The notes: generated by a model from the sequence alone, not told the origin. A stretch of DNA of 64,000 bases from Typhlomys cinereus (GCA_023101885.1 JALPQD010000405.1:1700722-1764721); one strand, 5' to 3'; shown: positions 12,627 to 22,014, numbered from the stretch's first letter. A program made the numbers and translations.

Positions 12627-15223
12627 TATCAAGGCCTGGGAGATGTAGTTTTATAGTAAAATGCTCACTAAGCATGTGTGAAGTCTTGAATTCAGTCTTT
12701 AGAACAAGAAAACAAAGCAAAATACAACAAAACACACAACACAACACAACACCGTATTAACACAACACAATAGAAACCAGTTCTAAACTGAGATGGAATT
12801 GCAGATTATCCAGCATTCTATGTTTATATTACTTAAAAACTTAAGGCCAAGACATAGAAACAAATTCTCTTCCATTTAGTGGGTGCAGCAAGTGAAATCT
12901 GCCCTGGGTTCTGTCACTGTCTTCCACATTATTTGACACCTACTACACCTTCTGTTCCAATGCGCTCTGCATTTTGTGGGAAAGTAAAAGAGGTACATGA
13001 AGAAAAGTGGGGTGAATGCCATTTGATTAAGGCAAAAAGAAAATTACTTGTGGTCTGTGATAACACGGCCATTAATCAGTTCCCTGGTGCTTGACATTCT
13101 CCTCTCTCTTTTTTCATTTATTAATAGTACCTGCATGTCTCATTATTTATAAATATAGGAGGTTGAGATATGCATTGATATTTTCTTTTGTTAACATTTT
13201 ATCTCTTTATTTGAGAGAGAAAGAGAGAGAGAGAAAGAGAGAGATGCATGCTGTGGCCCACGGATGGAGGTCAGAGGACAACTTTCAGATATCGGTTCAC
13301 TTCTTCCACCATGTGCGCTTCCACAAATTGAACTCAGGTCTCTAGGTGTGCAAGTGAGCAGACACATGCGTGCACTGATACTTTCTAGTCAGCCAACTTC
13401 ACAGTCTAACAGATCAGTGGACTAAGGTTTGAATTGCAGTTTGTAATTCACAGGCAAGAAAAATAAAACCTGTGGTTTCAAACACAGGATCCACATTGCT
13501 TTTCAGCGTTCTCTGGCTGATGGGGTTTCAAGAATAGTAGGACCTTGCCTAGCATGCTATAGATGCCAGATTCCATCCCAGCATGAAGAGAAGAGAGGGG
13601 AGTGGAGGGGAAGAGAGCTAGACTTGAGCTAAACACCCCCCTCCCCAGTGCTTTGTCGCTCAGCTACATAAGCAGTCGAGAAACCTTGTCCTTAGGTCCA
13701 TAAAGGAAGCAATGTCAGTCAAAGGAAGATAGCTAGTGATGGGACTCAATTAATGAAGTGCTTGCTTAATGCTCACAAAGATGGTGAATGCCTATAATCC
13801 CAGCCCCTGGGAGATGGAGGTAGGAGGATCATAAGTACAAGGTCATTTGCAACTACATAGCAAGTTAGTTGTCAGAAAACAAAACAAAACCCTGCAGAGA
13901 AAATGGCCTGAGAATTCTCTGCACCTAACAGAGAAACTGCCTTGGCTTGAGAAGAGAGCAAGTAGGAAGAAAAAAAAAAAAAAAAAGGTAAAGCCAGAAT
14001 AAAAAGAGGCTTTAAAAAGGGAGCTGAAGAGTTCCAAGCTGACAGTTGTGGAGAGGAGGCTGCAGCTAGTTAGAAGACAAGGAGTGTGGTGGAAACACTC
14101 CGGGAAGAGGCTCAGCCCGCAGCAGGGCAGAGAGATGAGGACGGCCTTCCCCCTTTGTCTGTGTGGCACCTGTTTCCTTGGCCCCGAGTTGGGCCCGCCC
14201 CCAACAAAGCCTGGATTTGATTTCAGGAGCCCGGGGAAAGGTAGTTCACACATTTCGAGTCCTTGTCGCCATGGGCTAAACACCGCTTAAGGTGCCACAT
14301 GAAACATCTTACTCAGTCCCGCAAAACAACTCTGCCGCGGTGGCTGTTATTACTTCCGTTTTAGTGAGGAGGAAACTGAGTCAGGGAGCTTGACTTTGAT
14401 CACATAGCTATGAGGTGACAGAAGAATAAATACAGCTGTTGAGATACTAATAAATTGGGTTCAACATTTATCAAAAGTTGGCTGATTTTCTTTCTTTCCC
14501 TCCCTCCTTCCCTTTCTCCCTCCCTTCCTTCCTTTCCTTTTCCTTTTTTTTTTTTTTTTTCAGTGTCTCCTGTCACTCAGGAGACTTTGAATTCTTGATC
14601 CTCCTATCCTATCTCTGCCTCCCAACTGCTATGATTACAAACCTTAGCCACCATGCCCCTATTTAGGATTTGTATGAGTGTGTGGGTAGGGGGTGTATGT
14701 GTGTGTTTCTAGTGCATATTGGAGTTGACGTCCCAGTGCAGATACATGTAGAAGCCAGAGGGTGAGGTTAGATCCTTCTATGTCTGTCTCCCCACCTGCA
14801 GCCCCTGCCCAAGTATTTTTTTTTACCTTAATGTTGGGGGTCTGATCCTAGGTCGCAGCGCTGCAAACCAAGCACTTTACCTCCTGAGCCATCCCTACAG
14901 TTCCAATTTAGGATTGTGGAGAGGAGGCTGCATCTTAACCCAAAAATTCATCTTCACTAGTCCTAAATGCTGTCTCTCTGTTTAGCTTTTCAGCCATCTA
15001 TGTAAGAAGGGACACCCAACCCCCCACCATCATTCTCAGAAGACCCGAGGAGGATGTCCAGTCTCCATCACCGTTGCCCGAGGAGGACACAGGACTACCT
15101 TCCTATGAACAGGCAGTAGGGCTGAACAGAAAACTCAGTGCTTCATCACCGCCTCCACCATATCCTGGGCCAGCCAAGGGGTTCAGGGTATTTAAGAAGT
15201 CGATGTCACTCCCTTCTCACTAA
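4224..15223 (+). CDS. PRRG4: PRRG4, transmembrane Gla protein 4 (5' end missing), four coding exons
   Basis: Coding parts are 4224-4390, 7205-7253, 9911-10040 and 14986-15223. All introns are GT-AG and the frame is kept across every junction (phases 1, 0, 1, 2 at the exon starts). The joined product is 194 residues plus stop; human PRRG4 is about 226, so roughly the first 34 residues (signal peptide and start of the propeptide) are missing. Order of parts: Gla domain (NLEREC motif), FWQKY aromatic segment, one transmembrane helix, then a Pro-rich cytosolic tail with LPSY and PPPY motifs and a conserved end reading SMSLPSH. In this family the Gla glutamates are carboxylated by the vitamin-K-dependent enzyme, and the tail motifs bind WW-domain proteins. 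The identification rests on my memory of the family, but the match is strong along the whole length. QSER1 follows on the same strand, as in human. Confidence 0.95.
4436..4506. repeat. (TG)n microsatellite next to the PRRG4 Gla exon
   Basis: About 35 TG units with one TA break, 45 bp after the splice donor at 4391. It is the tail of the antisense SINE at 4436-4741. Confidence 0.95.
4436..4741 (-). repeat. DIP-like SINE
   Basis: TG tail, AGGGTACTATGTGTGCC, the body, and the reverse head CCCCTGAGCCACCTCTCCAG at the far end. Confidence 0.9.
4742..6640. other. PRRG4 intron, largely unique
   Basis: AT-rich sequence with a decayed tRNA-type SINE piece at about 4975-5070 and T runs near 5125-5160 and 5315-5330. 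A pair of related segments lies at about 5900-6490 (see separate entry). No exon-like frame with splice signals recognised. Confidence 0.4.
5990..6475. repeat. Two diverged copies of an unclassified segment
   Basis: Segments at about 5992-6085 and 6368-6462 share AATCATATGCATGCC followed by a colinear, diverged stretch (GGTGCTAAACAGGG against GATGGTAAATAGGGG; then TCCCT; then CACTCAGAGGACA against CATCCAAGAGGACA). The unit spacing is about 373 bp. Family unknown. Confidence 0.6.
6644..6845 (-). repeat. DIP-like SINE, decayed
   Basis: GTGTGTGTATGAGGACACTGTGTG, GGAATGATCCTGGATTGG, then a deleted part and CCTCTGAGCCATCACTCCA at the head end. Confidence 0.85.
7205..7253 (+). CDS. PRRG4: PRRG4 small aromatic-linker exon
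   Basis: A 49-bp exon between CCTTTTTCCTAG and GTAAGG. It reads AAFWQKYLKEGKNANS plus the first base of a Gly codon. Human has IAFWQEYSAKG at this place. A very short exon carrying FW directly after the Gla exon is typical of Gla proteins. Too short to stand out as an open frame; found by joining phases. Confidence 0.93.
7254..7790. other. PRRG4 intron, unique part
   Basis: No repeat recognised until an A/T run at 7558-7572 and a decayed SINE ending in AAAAAAAAAATGAATG near 7640-7735. Confidence 0.35.
7795..8175 (+). repeat. ERVL-MaLR-like LTR
   Basis: Colinear with the copy at 16925: AGCAAGCCTATAAGGAGAT.GTCT, CCAGAGTGGGTGGGACTAGGTCCTGGGCAG, GACATGCTGGTC, then CCAAAATAAAACCTC (poly(A) signal type) and AATGCAGAGTAAC at the end. 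Old rodent LTR; the exact family is not certain. Confidence 0.65.
8178..8360 (+). repeat. ID/B4-type SINE
   Basis: GCTTGCCTAGCAAGCGTGAGGC and GGTTCAATCCCCAGCACCC are an ID head, followed by a B1-like part (ACGCATGCCTGTACTCGGGAAG). Confidence 0.75.
8620..8980 (-). repeat. TG-rich stretch and B4/RSINE-type SINE
   Basis: A degenerate TG/TATG run leads into a reverse SINE ending GATGAGCCATCTCCCCAGCCC. It includes ACTAGTCTGGTTAGCCAGCTTGCTC, a B4-type segment. Confidence 0.7.
9517..9796 (-). repeat. DIP-like SINE, older subfamily, full length
   Basis: (TG)n, AGAGGGTACTATGTGTCCC, CATCTTGGATTGCTTC, and the head end CCCCTGAGCCACCTCTCCAGCC. It ends about 115 bp before the transmembrane exon. Confidence 0.92.
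9911..10040 (+). CDS. PRRG4: PRRG4 transmembrane exon
   Basis: The acceptor is GTCTCTTAAG (ends 9910) and the donor is GTAAGT at 10041. It encodes a short polar stretch (VKEKVDVM), then a hydrophobic helix of about 24 residues (MSLLIGLIAAGVFLVIFVLL...), then YYLCITKCKRQ. The basic, Cys-containing residues after the helix mark the cytosolic side (type I topology). Ends after two bases of a Gly codon. Confidence 0.95.
10041..10777. other. PRRG4 intron with a decayed SINE
   Basis: Remnant of a tRNA/B3-type SINE at about 10192-10360 ending in (AC)n, and a B1/ID-like trace near 10580-10660. Otherwise unique. Confidence 0.4.
10792..10895 (+). pseudogene. U6 snRNA retropseudogene
   Basis: Starts GTGCTCACTTTGGCAGCACA and continues colinear with U6 through ATACTAAAATTGGAAC to the end GTATTCCATATT, with scattered substitutions, mainly C to T and G to A. 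An A run follows. A perfect 10-bp direct repeat AATAGAATGA flanks it (10778-10787 and 10902-10911). That is the signature of L1-driven reverse transcription, so it is not a functional gene. It lies in the last PRRG4 intron. Confidence 0.93.
10916..11125 (+). repeat. B4/RSINE1-type SINE (ID plus B1)
   Basis: CTGGGGCTCTATCTCAGTTGG and GCTTGCCTGGCATTCAAG form the ID part. GCCTATAACGCCAGCACCC and CTGTCTCAAAA form the B1 part. Confidence 0.75.
11126..11854. other. PRRG4 intron, unique AT-rich sequence
   Basis: Nothing recognised. No frame with conserved or splice-supported coding. Confidence 0.4.
11855..11965 (-). repeat. B1 SINE fragment
   Basis: CTGTAGCCCAGGCTGGCCTTGAA and GATCCTCCTGCTTCAG are diagnostic for B1 in reverse. 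Confidence 0.85.
12115..12445 (+). repeat. DIP-like SINE with (CA)n
   Basis: Head GCTGGGGTGATGGCTCAGGG, an A run inside the body (12197-12211), GAGCAATCCAGGGTGAATCCC, then a CA tail. Confidence 0.9.
12500..12630 (+). repeat. ID-type SINE head with (CA)n
   Basis: AGGTTGGTGATGTAACAGC, GTCCTTGGTTCAATCCTCAG, then CA repeats. A second decayed ID head follows at about 12635-12710, before an (ACACA)n stretch. Confidence 0.65.
12780..13180. other. PRRG4 intron, unique
   Basis: No repeat or exon recognised. Confidence 0.3.
13190..13375 (-). repeat. B3-like SINE with (GA)n
   Basis: GA run at 13215-13245 followed by GGAGGTCAGAGGACAACTTTC and ACCATGTGCGCTTCCACAAATTGAACTCAGGTC, a B3-type body in reverse. 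Confidence 0.75.
13730..13900 (+). repeat. ID plus B1 (B4-type) SINE
   Basis: GTGATGGGACTCAATTAATGAAGTGCTTGC, then GGTGAATGCCTATAATCCCAG and AACTACATAGCAAGTT. Confidence 0.7.
14485..14905 (-). repeat. Polypyrimidine tract, B1 and a B4-type SINE
   Basis: CT/CCTT tract 14485-14562, then a reverse B1 (14563-14662, GATCCTCCTATCCTATCTCTGCCTCCC) and a reverse SINE ending ACCTCCTGAGCCATCCCTACAG at 14898. The last PRRG4 exon begins 80 bp later. Confidence 0.75.
14986..15223 (+). CDS. PRRG4: PRRG4 last coding exon, cytoplasmic tail
   Basis: The acceptor is TCTCTCTGTTTAG (ends 14985). 79 codons including the TAA at 15221. The tail holds TIILRRPEED, then LPSYEQAV (an LPXY motif), PPPPYPG (a PPXY motif) and the terminal FRVFKKSMSLPSH. 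Both tyrosine motifs are known WW-domain ligands in this family. Nothing in the exon is broken. Confidence 0.96.
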
Positions 15224-16074
15224 GCCGACCTCACCGCTTTGCTCTAAGAGTACTCAGATCTGCGAGTGGTTTGTTCTGCCTGAACCGTTCATCGAATTAA
15301 TGCCAGACAACAAGGGTTAAAGGAGTCCCCTGATTTTGAGTGAGTCTTGAATTCATCGTTAAAATTGGGGAATCACTGGTACTTACAGAGCCTCCAGTGT
15401 AGACCTCATGAGAGTCTGGCTTCAAAGAAGAAAATACCACAGAACCATGGTCGACAGTGGCTTGAAGGGAAAATACCTCAATATAAAATCATATATTTCT
15501 GTTTCTTGTTACATGTTTGCTAGTGGACTTGTATAGTTTGTGCAATGTTGAGTTTTTGTTGTTTGTTTGCATTTCTTCCCAGACAATTGATTGGTATTAA
15601 CTATTAACCTATTTTCACACAGGTTTCATATATACGTAGGTCAGTCTTTCCATTCTATTACAATCAGATAGTGAACAGAATATGGCTACGATAGGAGGAT
15701 TGAACATGAAAGAGAAATATTTACAAAATAATACCTTTGGTAGGACAGATAACTCTGTATATCCTTTTAAAGAAAAGTTAAAGAGAGCACAAATTCCAAG
15801 TGAACAGTTTTGTATGTGTTAACAGCACATGCTCTGAGTAACTGGGCTCAGAGCTCAGAAGGAAAACTTGACAATTAGAAGCTACAGAGCACCAGGAACC
15901 CTGTGTCTTGTGTTTCCCATTTGCCTCTAAAATGCTATGGTTTTCTATTTCTCAGTTAATTCACATGTGTGCTCTTCCTAAATGAGAGAATTTTTAATGG
16001 TGAAAGGTTTGCTAGTGTTTAGCAAAAACTCAACATTGTAGTGTTCATAATGTTCTTGTTTTAATTAAATGTGA

Positions 16075-16080
16075 AATAAA
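16075..16080 (+). terminator. Candidate PRRG4 poly(A) signal AATAAA
   Basis: Canonical hexamer 852 bp after the stop codon, just before a T-rich run and ahead of the first repeat insertion. Confidence 0.5.
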
Positions 16081-16154
16081 TTTTTATTATTGTCTGACTT
16101 GAAATGAAATATGTGACATACTATTAAAGGAATGTCTAATGTTTCCATTTTTAT

Positions 16155-16305
16155 TAAATGAGATTGGAGTTCAGGAATGGTGGTGCTAGGAAAGCTGAGG
16201 CTGGAGAATTGATTTGGGTTCTAGGCCAGCCTTGGCTACAGACTGAGTTTCAGGACAGCCTGGGCTACAGAATGAGACCAAGTTTCAAAAAAAAAAAAAA
16301 AAAAA
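16155..16305 (+). repeat. B1 SINE
   Basis: GGTGGTGCTAGGAAAGCTGAGG, GGCCAGCCTTGGCTACAGACTGAG, CAGGACAGCCTGGGCTACAGA, and an A tail. This is 7SL-derived B1. Confidence 0.92.
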
Positions 16306-16530
16306 TAAGTTGTTTGGGGAAAGAGCTCACTGGTAGAACGCAGGTTTAACTTACACAAAATCCTGTGTTTGATCCCCAATACAGGCACACATTAAAATGA
16401 GAAAAAATAAAAATTGAGACCCTTTTATAGATATTGTCTATGCAGTCATTTTTGGGACATATATGATATTCAATCTTATGAATTGCATTTTTACCTTTTT
16501 AAAATGCGTCCGTTAAAGTAACACAGTGCA

Positions 16531-16690
16531 TTACCTGGCAGGGGAGATACCATGATCACGAAGGTGGTTTTCCTAGGGTGAGGCTTATCCATTGCACTCC
16601 GGATGTGCTGACCCCTGCGATTTCCCCAAATGTGGGAAACTCGACTGCATAATTTGTGGTAGTGGGGGACTGCGTTCGCGCTCTCCCCTG
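16531..16690 (+). pseudogene. U1 snRNA retropseudogene, nearly full length
   Basis: The sequence from TTACCTGGCAGGGGAG to GCGCTCTCCCCTG is U1 snRNA almost base for base. It lacks only the first bases (ATAC) and shows a handful of changes (for example CCTAGGGTGAG for CCCAGGGCGAG). The loop segments ATTGCACTCC and ATAATTTGTGGTAG (Sm site) are intact. An A-rich tail follows, and a 17-bp direct repeat TAAAGTAACACAGTGCA flanks it (16514-16530 and 16717-16733). I see no U1 promoter elements upstream, so it is a recent L1-mediated copy. Confidence 0.94.
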
Positions 16691-16924
16691 AAAAAATAAA
16701 TAAATAAAAAAAAAAATAAAGTAACACAGTGCAAATAAAGAATATTTTCCTTATCTAGAGAAAGCAATCCATTTTAATGCATATTTTTCCTGAAATATAA
16801 TGGTTTTTATTTTGATGAATTCCCCATTACACTTGTTTTTTATACATGTAAATAAACTTTATACTAAGTAATACTGCTTGTTTACTTCTACTGATATATG
16901 ACATTTGTCATAGTTAAATACGAT

Positions 16925-17500
16925 GTCGACTCAACAGTTGAAGACCTTGGGCACAGTTGTGAAGAATTAATTGAGTTAAGCTCTGAGCAAGCCTGCAGGA
17001 GATTGTCTGATTGACAGGGAGACCCAGCCCATCGTGGGTGGGACTAGTTCTTGGGCAGGAGAATAAGATGGAGGGAGCTTGTTAAGAAAGTTGGCATTCT
17101 CCAGTATACTCAGCCAGACATTCTGGTCTGGCAAATGAAAATTTTCCCTCTCTCAGCAATGGTGTGGCCAGTTTCCTCAGCTCACGGTGTTTATATGTGT
17201 TCATCTGCCACAATGGACTAAGAGATGTGGCCAATCGTGAGGGAGACTAAAGCCTCCTGTTCCTTCCTAAGCTGTTTGGTAATCAGTATGAAGGCAAACT
17301 TCAGCAGAAATTGGTACCAAGAAGTAAGGTTGCCATGAGACCAAGAGACTCTGGTACCAGAAAGTGAAACTGTTGTGAAACTGACAGAATATCATGCAAA
17401 TTAGATTAGAACAATTCGTTGTGCTTCCAAACAGTGCTTGTAGCATAGAATTGCTGTGATATCTTTCACTTCATATAACTAGCATCCTATTGAAAAAAAA
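16925..17500 (+). repeat. ERVL-MaLR-like LTR with start of internal region
   Basis: Same LTR family as 7795-8175 (GGTGGGACTAGTTCTTGGGCAGG, ACATTCTGGTCTGGCAAATG). After the LTR end comes GAAATTGGTACCAAGAAGT, the usual start of MaLR internal sequence at the primer-binding site, and about 200 bp of internal remnant. Non-coding. Confidence 0.7.
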
Positions 17501-17504
17501 AAAA

Positions 17505-17690
17505 AAAATGGGCTGTCAGAATGGCTCAGTAGATAAAAGTGCTTGCCACTAAGTCTGACTACCTGAATTCCATTCCCAGAGTTTGAATGATGGAACAAGA
17601 ACACTGGCTCTCAGAAGTTGTCCTGTGGCCTTTAGTGCGTTCCATGGTATGTGTGTACACATACAAACTCACACATGTGACAAGTAAATG
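17505..17690 (+). repeat. B3/B2-type SINE
   Basis: GGGCTGTCAGAATGGCTCAGTAGATAAAAGTGC, TTCCATTCCCAGAGTTTGAATGATGG, then a short tail. Confidence 0.7.
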
Positions 17691-17699
17691 TAAAAAATA

Positions 17700-18330
17700 A
17701 GCACACAATTGTGAGAAAATGGAATCAGCTAATACACCCATCAACAGAGGAATGAATAATGAAAATGTGGTACTGTCATGATTTGAAATGTGTCCCTCAC
17801 AGTCTCAAGTGTTTAGGAAGGTCATGGCACCATTGAAAGGTAGAGCCTTGCTGAAGGAAGACAGTCATAAGGGGTGGGCCTTGAAGTACATTAGTCCCAC
17901 TTTATCTCCAGGAGAAATCTGCCTTTGCAGCAAAGAGTCTGGTAGCTCTCAGCCTCTTGGGATGGGTGTGACATAACTTGTCTCCAGCTTCGGCCAGCCA
18001 ACCACGCCACCTTTGCCGTGAAATACTATATCTCCCTTCTGGAACTGTAAGCTGATTAAATAAATCTCCCTTTCTCCCTTAAGTTGCTTGACTCTGGGTG
18101 CTCTCTCACAGCAACCAGTGAAGAGTAACTGTTACAGGTACATATTCACAATGGACTATTACTCAGCTATCAGGAAGGATGAGACAATATAATTTGTTGA
18201 TAAATGAATAGAACTGGAAAATTTAATATTGAGCAAGGCATCTCAGACACAGAAAGTTAAGCACCACATGTCATCTATCTCTTATATGCAGATGCTGACA
18301 CTGATATCCTTGTCAATGTATTTGGCTTGG
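17700..18330 (+). repeat. L1 ORF2 tail split by an LTR
   Basis: 17705-17773 reads AATGGAATCAGCTAATACACCCATCAACAGAGG...ATGTGGTAC. The same L1 alignment resumes at 18137 with GGTACATATTCACAATGG and runs to AAGCACCACATGTCATC and beyond. The gap is exactly the LTR at 17774-18136. Confidence 0.88.
17774..18136 (+). repeat. Solo LTR, ERVL-MaLR type
   Basis: 363 bp, begins TGTCATGATTTGAAATG and ends AACTGTTACA (TG...CA). Flanked by a perfect 5-bp direct repeat GGTAC (17769-17773 and 18137-18141), as expected for retroviral integration. Same family as the LTR parts of the element at 43079. Confidence 0.92.
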
Positions 18331-18611
18331 AATTACTGTAAGAGCCAGAAAATTCTAAAGGAATCAATGAGTGGGAAAGTGGGAAGGAATGGTTAGGATG
18401 AAACTTTTTAAAGGGGAGTTTTAGGATAACACGGAAAGTAGAGTGAGGGAGGGAATAATTGGGAAAAATATCTATGAAGGGATGGGAAATAGGAGGGACA
18501 GAGGGATTTATAGAAAAACCATAATATTGTAGGAAGTAACCCCATAGGAACCTCCTATGCTAGTAATATGTCAAAAAAATTTTAAAACATGTCTTTTAAA
18601 GAAAGGAACAA

Positions 18612-18819
18612 GATGGGCTGGAGAGATAGCTTAGGGATTAAGACTCTGTCTCAAAAGCAAAAGATCCTGAGTTTGGATCCCAAATCCCATGTAAAAAACC
18701 TCAGATGGAAACAGCAGCAACCTGCACTTATGGCTCTAGTGGTCAGTGTGTGTAGACATAATCCAGGATGATTCCCAAAGTCACCCTTGATCCTCCATAG
18801 AGACACACAGTGCCCTCTG

Positions 18820-18854
<35 letters not shown>

Positions 18855-18895
18855 CACACGCACACAGAGTAAATAAATAAAATATTTTTTAATTA
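18612..18895 (+). repeat. DIP-like SINE
   Basis: Head GATGGGCTGGAGAGATAGCTTAGG, ATAATCCAGGATGATTCCCAAAG, CCCTCTGATACACAC, CA tail and AAATAAATAAAA. The GGCGGAGCC segment is shortened. Confidence 0.9.
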
Positions 18896-19430
18896 AAATT
18901 TTTTTAAAAAAAGGAACAAGAATGGGCAGTCCCTACGTAGAGGAGCACAGAGTGAGGAAAACAAGGCAAAACCAAAAAGAGAAAAAAGAAAAAAAGCCCT
19001 AAGCTGATCCACTTAGAACCCAGTGACAATTAAAACTATACTAGAGGTAACAAGAATGTGACACTTCCTGATAAAACAATATAGGCTTATGTAAATGTGA
19101 TAAACAATCATTGGTTATTAGTAATGAGTTGAACCTTCATCCTCCACTCTCTTCCCAGAAATTTAGAGTATTGAAAGCACCAACCTTCTAAACTGCCCCC
19201 TGCCCCCAGTCCATTTATGATGATGTGAATGTGCAATGTCTTTTGTTGATCACCTCCCTGGAACTATCTGGGAGCTGTCAGTCAAAAGCCAAATCATCAG
19301 CATGCAAGCACATACCATTTAGAAGACCCCCAAGGATTTTAGGAGTTACGTACCTTGAAAATGGGCAAAAGCTAAATATTCATTTCACAATATCGAAATA
19401 TCAACTAATGATATTGATTGGGTATGATTC
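18896..19430. other. Intergenic sequence, nothing recognised
   Basis: AT-rich, no repeat family or gene identified by eye. Confidence 0.3.
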
Positions 19431-19935
19431 TCCAGAGGAATAAACCAAGAGAACATGCATGTCATATGTACTATAGATGTATTATAAAAGGGGATTTATT
19501 AGGTTGACTTACAATAGGAGCTAGGTGGTCCAACCATGGCCATCTACATGCTGGAGAATTAGAGAACCTGGTGGCTGCTCAGTCTACAAGTTCATGTGTC
19601 AGTCATCCCACGTGCTGCTGAAAGCCTGGAAGTTCGATGGAAGGCTACCGGTATTGAGTCCACGATGCAGAAGGTGATGTCGGCAGAGGACAGCAACAGC
19701 AGAGATAGACACACTCGCTCAGGATGGACAAAGGAAGCTGGGGACATATTGCTTTCTCCTTGTATCTCTTCCTATCTAGGCCACCCTCTGCAAGCTGCCG
19801 ACTGTGAGTGGGTCTCCCCATATTATTCCATCTCTTTGGAAACATCCTCGCAGACACTCAAGTGATTTTAAAATCTCACTGAATTGACAATAAAGACCAT
19901 CTGTCACAGATGTGATTACGGTACATGTAACCTTT
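19430..19935. repeat. Probable old interspersed repeat, unresolved
   Basis: Opens with TGATTCTCCAGAGGAATAAACCAAG and later ATTATAAAAGGGGATTTATTAGG. This wording recurs in several old mammalian repeat families, but I cannot name the family. The middle is less AT-rich than its surroundings. Confidence 0.35.
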
Positions 19936-20560
19936 CACAAACTAGCATGACAATCACGTAAAATCTAGATCTCTCCCAACAGGCTTCCCCTATCACCACA
20001 ATCTTAGGGGCTTTAGATCTAAGGAACAGGGAAGTAACAAATGGAAAGGAAAAGATGTAAAACTGCTATGCACAGGGCAGAGATAGCTTTAAGACTTTTT
20101 TTTAAGCTTTAAGGACTTTTGACCTGACCTCTAACTGTAAGAAAGTAAAGATGCGTCAAGGTTCTCTTTCCCTTGATCTGGGGCTCAATTCTCCAGTGGG
20201 GAAAACCTCTGAAGGACTTTGCATCAAGTGGATTTCATAACAACCAGAACAACATGTTCAGTGGTGTCCACAGAACCTTGGTCATAAGACCTGGATCTGG
20301 GTCCAATTCTAGCCTGAATTAAGAGAGAATGGTATGATGTGTGAAACTGGAAAAATGAATTTCTTTACACTTAGGGAAGAGAAAAATTCTCAGTTATTCA
20401 TAAGATAGAACAAAAGCCAGGAAATAAGTTTTGTGTGCATTCAGCTCAGGGCCAGTCTTCTGAAAATAGGGGCTAGGGCTTTTGAGATCTTCCACTTTCA
20501 CTCCCAGCATGGCGTTCCCTGTAGAGGACTAGAGAAGAAAAAGGCAACTTTTTTTGCACA
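19936..20560. other. Intergenic sequence, nothing recognised
   Basis: No feature supported. Confidence 0.3.
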
Positions 20561-20564
20561 TGCA

Positions 20565-20890
20565 AAGTGCATGCTCATATGTGTGTGGGTGCACATGTGT
20601 ATACAGATGCATGTGCGTGTATGTAAGCCTGAAGTTGATATTGGGAGTCATCCTCCATTGCTCTTAGCTTTAGTCATTGAGGCAGGGTGCCTCAGGTGAA
20701 CCCAAAACTCACTGATACAAGTAGTCTCTCCCTGGCTAGTTTGAGCCAGGGAATTCCCTGTTTTTCAGGAGCTGGAAATGCAGGCAAGCCACCATGCTCA
20801 CCCAGCATTTCGGTGTGTCCTGAGAATCTGAACTTCAGTCCCCATACTTGAGTGGTAAGGGTTTTAACTACTGAGTCATCAGCCCCTGAC
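20565..20890 (-). repeat. B4/RSINE1-type SINE
   Basis: ATTGAGGCAGGGTGCCTCAGGTGAACCC, AAACTCACTGATACAAGTAG, GGAAATGCAGGCAAGCCACCATGC and the reverse head end ACTACTGAGTCATCAGCCCC. Confidence 0.75.
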
Positions 20891-20894
20891 TGAA

Positions 20895-21655
20895 AAACTT
20901 AAAGGAAGAAAAAGATCTCAATCCATCTTAGCAGGAAAAAATGTATCCATGGGGACCAGAGAGTAAGGTGGCAGCTCTTCACATTGCAGCTGACCAGGAG
21001 GTAGTGATAAGCTAGAACTGGAGTCAGACAGTAACACTCAAAGGCTGGTGCCTCTGCTACTTCTGGCTGTCCCTGAAAGGCTCTGAAGTCCTTCATCCCC
21101 ATCACCACCCGCTGGGGAATAAGCTTTCAAAATGCTGGCCTGTGGAAGACCTTTCATATTCATTCTGACCATAACATATCTGGATTCCTAGGGCTTTACT
21201 ATAGTGCCACAGCTATGAGCAATAAAGTGGTTTCTCTTTTAGAACTCATTCTTGCTCCTCCTACTAGCTCACCTTGGGAAATGTTGTCTATGGCTTTGAT
21301 CAAATCACTTCCCTACTTATATGGATTTAACGTTCTTCTGTGAGGACATTAAGAAATTAAATATTTGGCTCAAGATTATAGGGATATAAAAATAAATAAA
21401 TGTCATAATACATTATAATCCTATGTTGTGTGTCCACCCTTGAGTTCGATGATTTGTTACAAAAATGTTAGAAAAATTATTATACTCCTGATAACAGTTC
21501 ATTACAAAGAAAGGAAGCAACTTAACAGAGGTGGGCAAAGGCACACAGTGCAGTGCAGCTTTCAAAAGCAGGCTGTGTAGACAGAAATGGCATGTAACAA
21601 TATGCATGAAGTATTGCCAGTCAGAAACTCATTTCAGCCTTCATGTCCATGATGC
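20895..21655. other. Intergenic sequence, nothing recognised
   Basis: No repeat or gene recognised. Confidence 0.3.
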
Positions 21656-21659
21656 TTTT

Positions 21660-21995
21660 TATTTGCTTTCGTGTATGTATGTATGTGATATATGTACATA
21701 AGTATATATGTTCACATGTATGTGGGTTTACGTGTGTGCAGGCATATTGATTGATATCAGGTATCTTCCTAGATTGCACTACATCCTATACATAGAGTCA
21801 AGGTCTCCTTTTGATCTAGAGCTTACTGATTGGGATAAGCTAACCAGCTTGCTCCAGAGAGAGCCTGTCTCTGCCTCCCAAGATTTGTGATTTGTGGCAG
21901 GATGCCACGCCCACTCCAAAGGGGCTAGGAACCCATACTCCAAATCTTACTTCTACAAGGCAAGTTCTTTATCCACTGAATCATCTCCCTAGCCT
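21660..21995 (-). repeat. B4/RSINE1-type SINE
   Basis: TATG/TGTG-rich lead, AGAGTCAAGGTCTCCTTTTGATC, GCTTACTGATTGGGATAAGC, TCTGCCTCCCAAGATTTG and the head end CTGAATCATCTCCCTAGCC. Confidence 0.75.
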
Positions 21996-22014
21996 GTGTC
22001 CTGGTTTTTTTTTC

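Larger units (their letters stand above)
15224..16856 (+). other. PRRG4: PRRG4 3' untranslated region, approximate
   Basis: Non-repetitive AT-rich sequence follows the stop codon. The first canonical AATAAA is at 16075-16080, followed by a T-rich stretch, so a 3' end near 16.1 kb is likely. A second AATAAA is at 16851. Between them lie a B1 SINE (16155-16305) and a U1 retrocopy, so the longer form would carry these repeats. The true end cannot be read from sequence alone. Confidence 0.6.
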
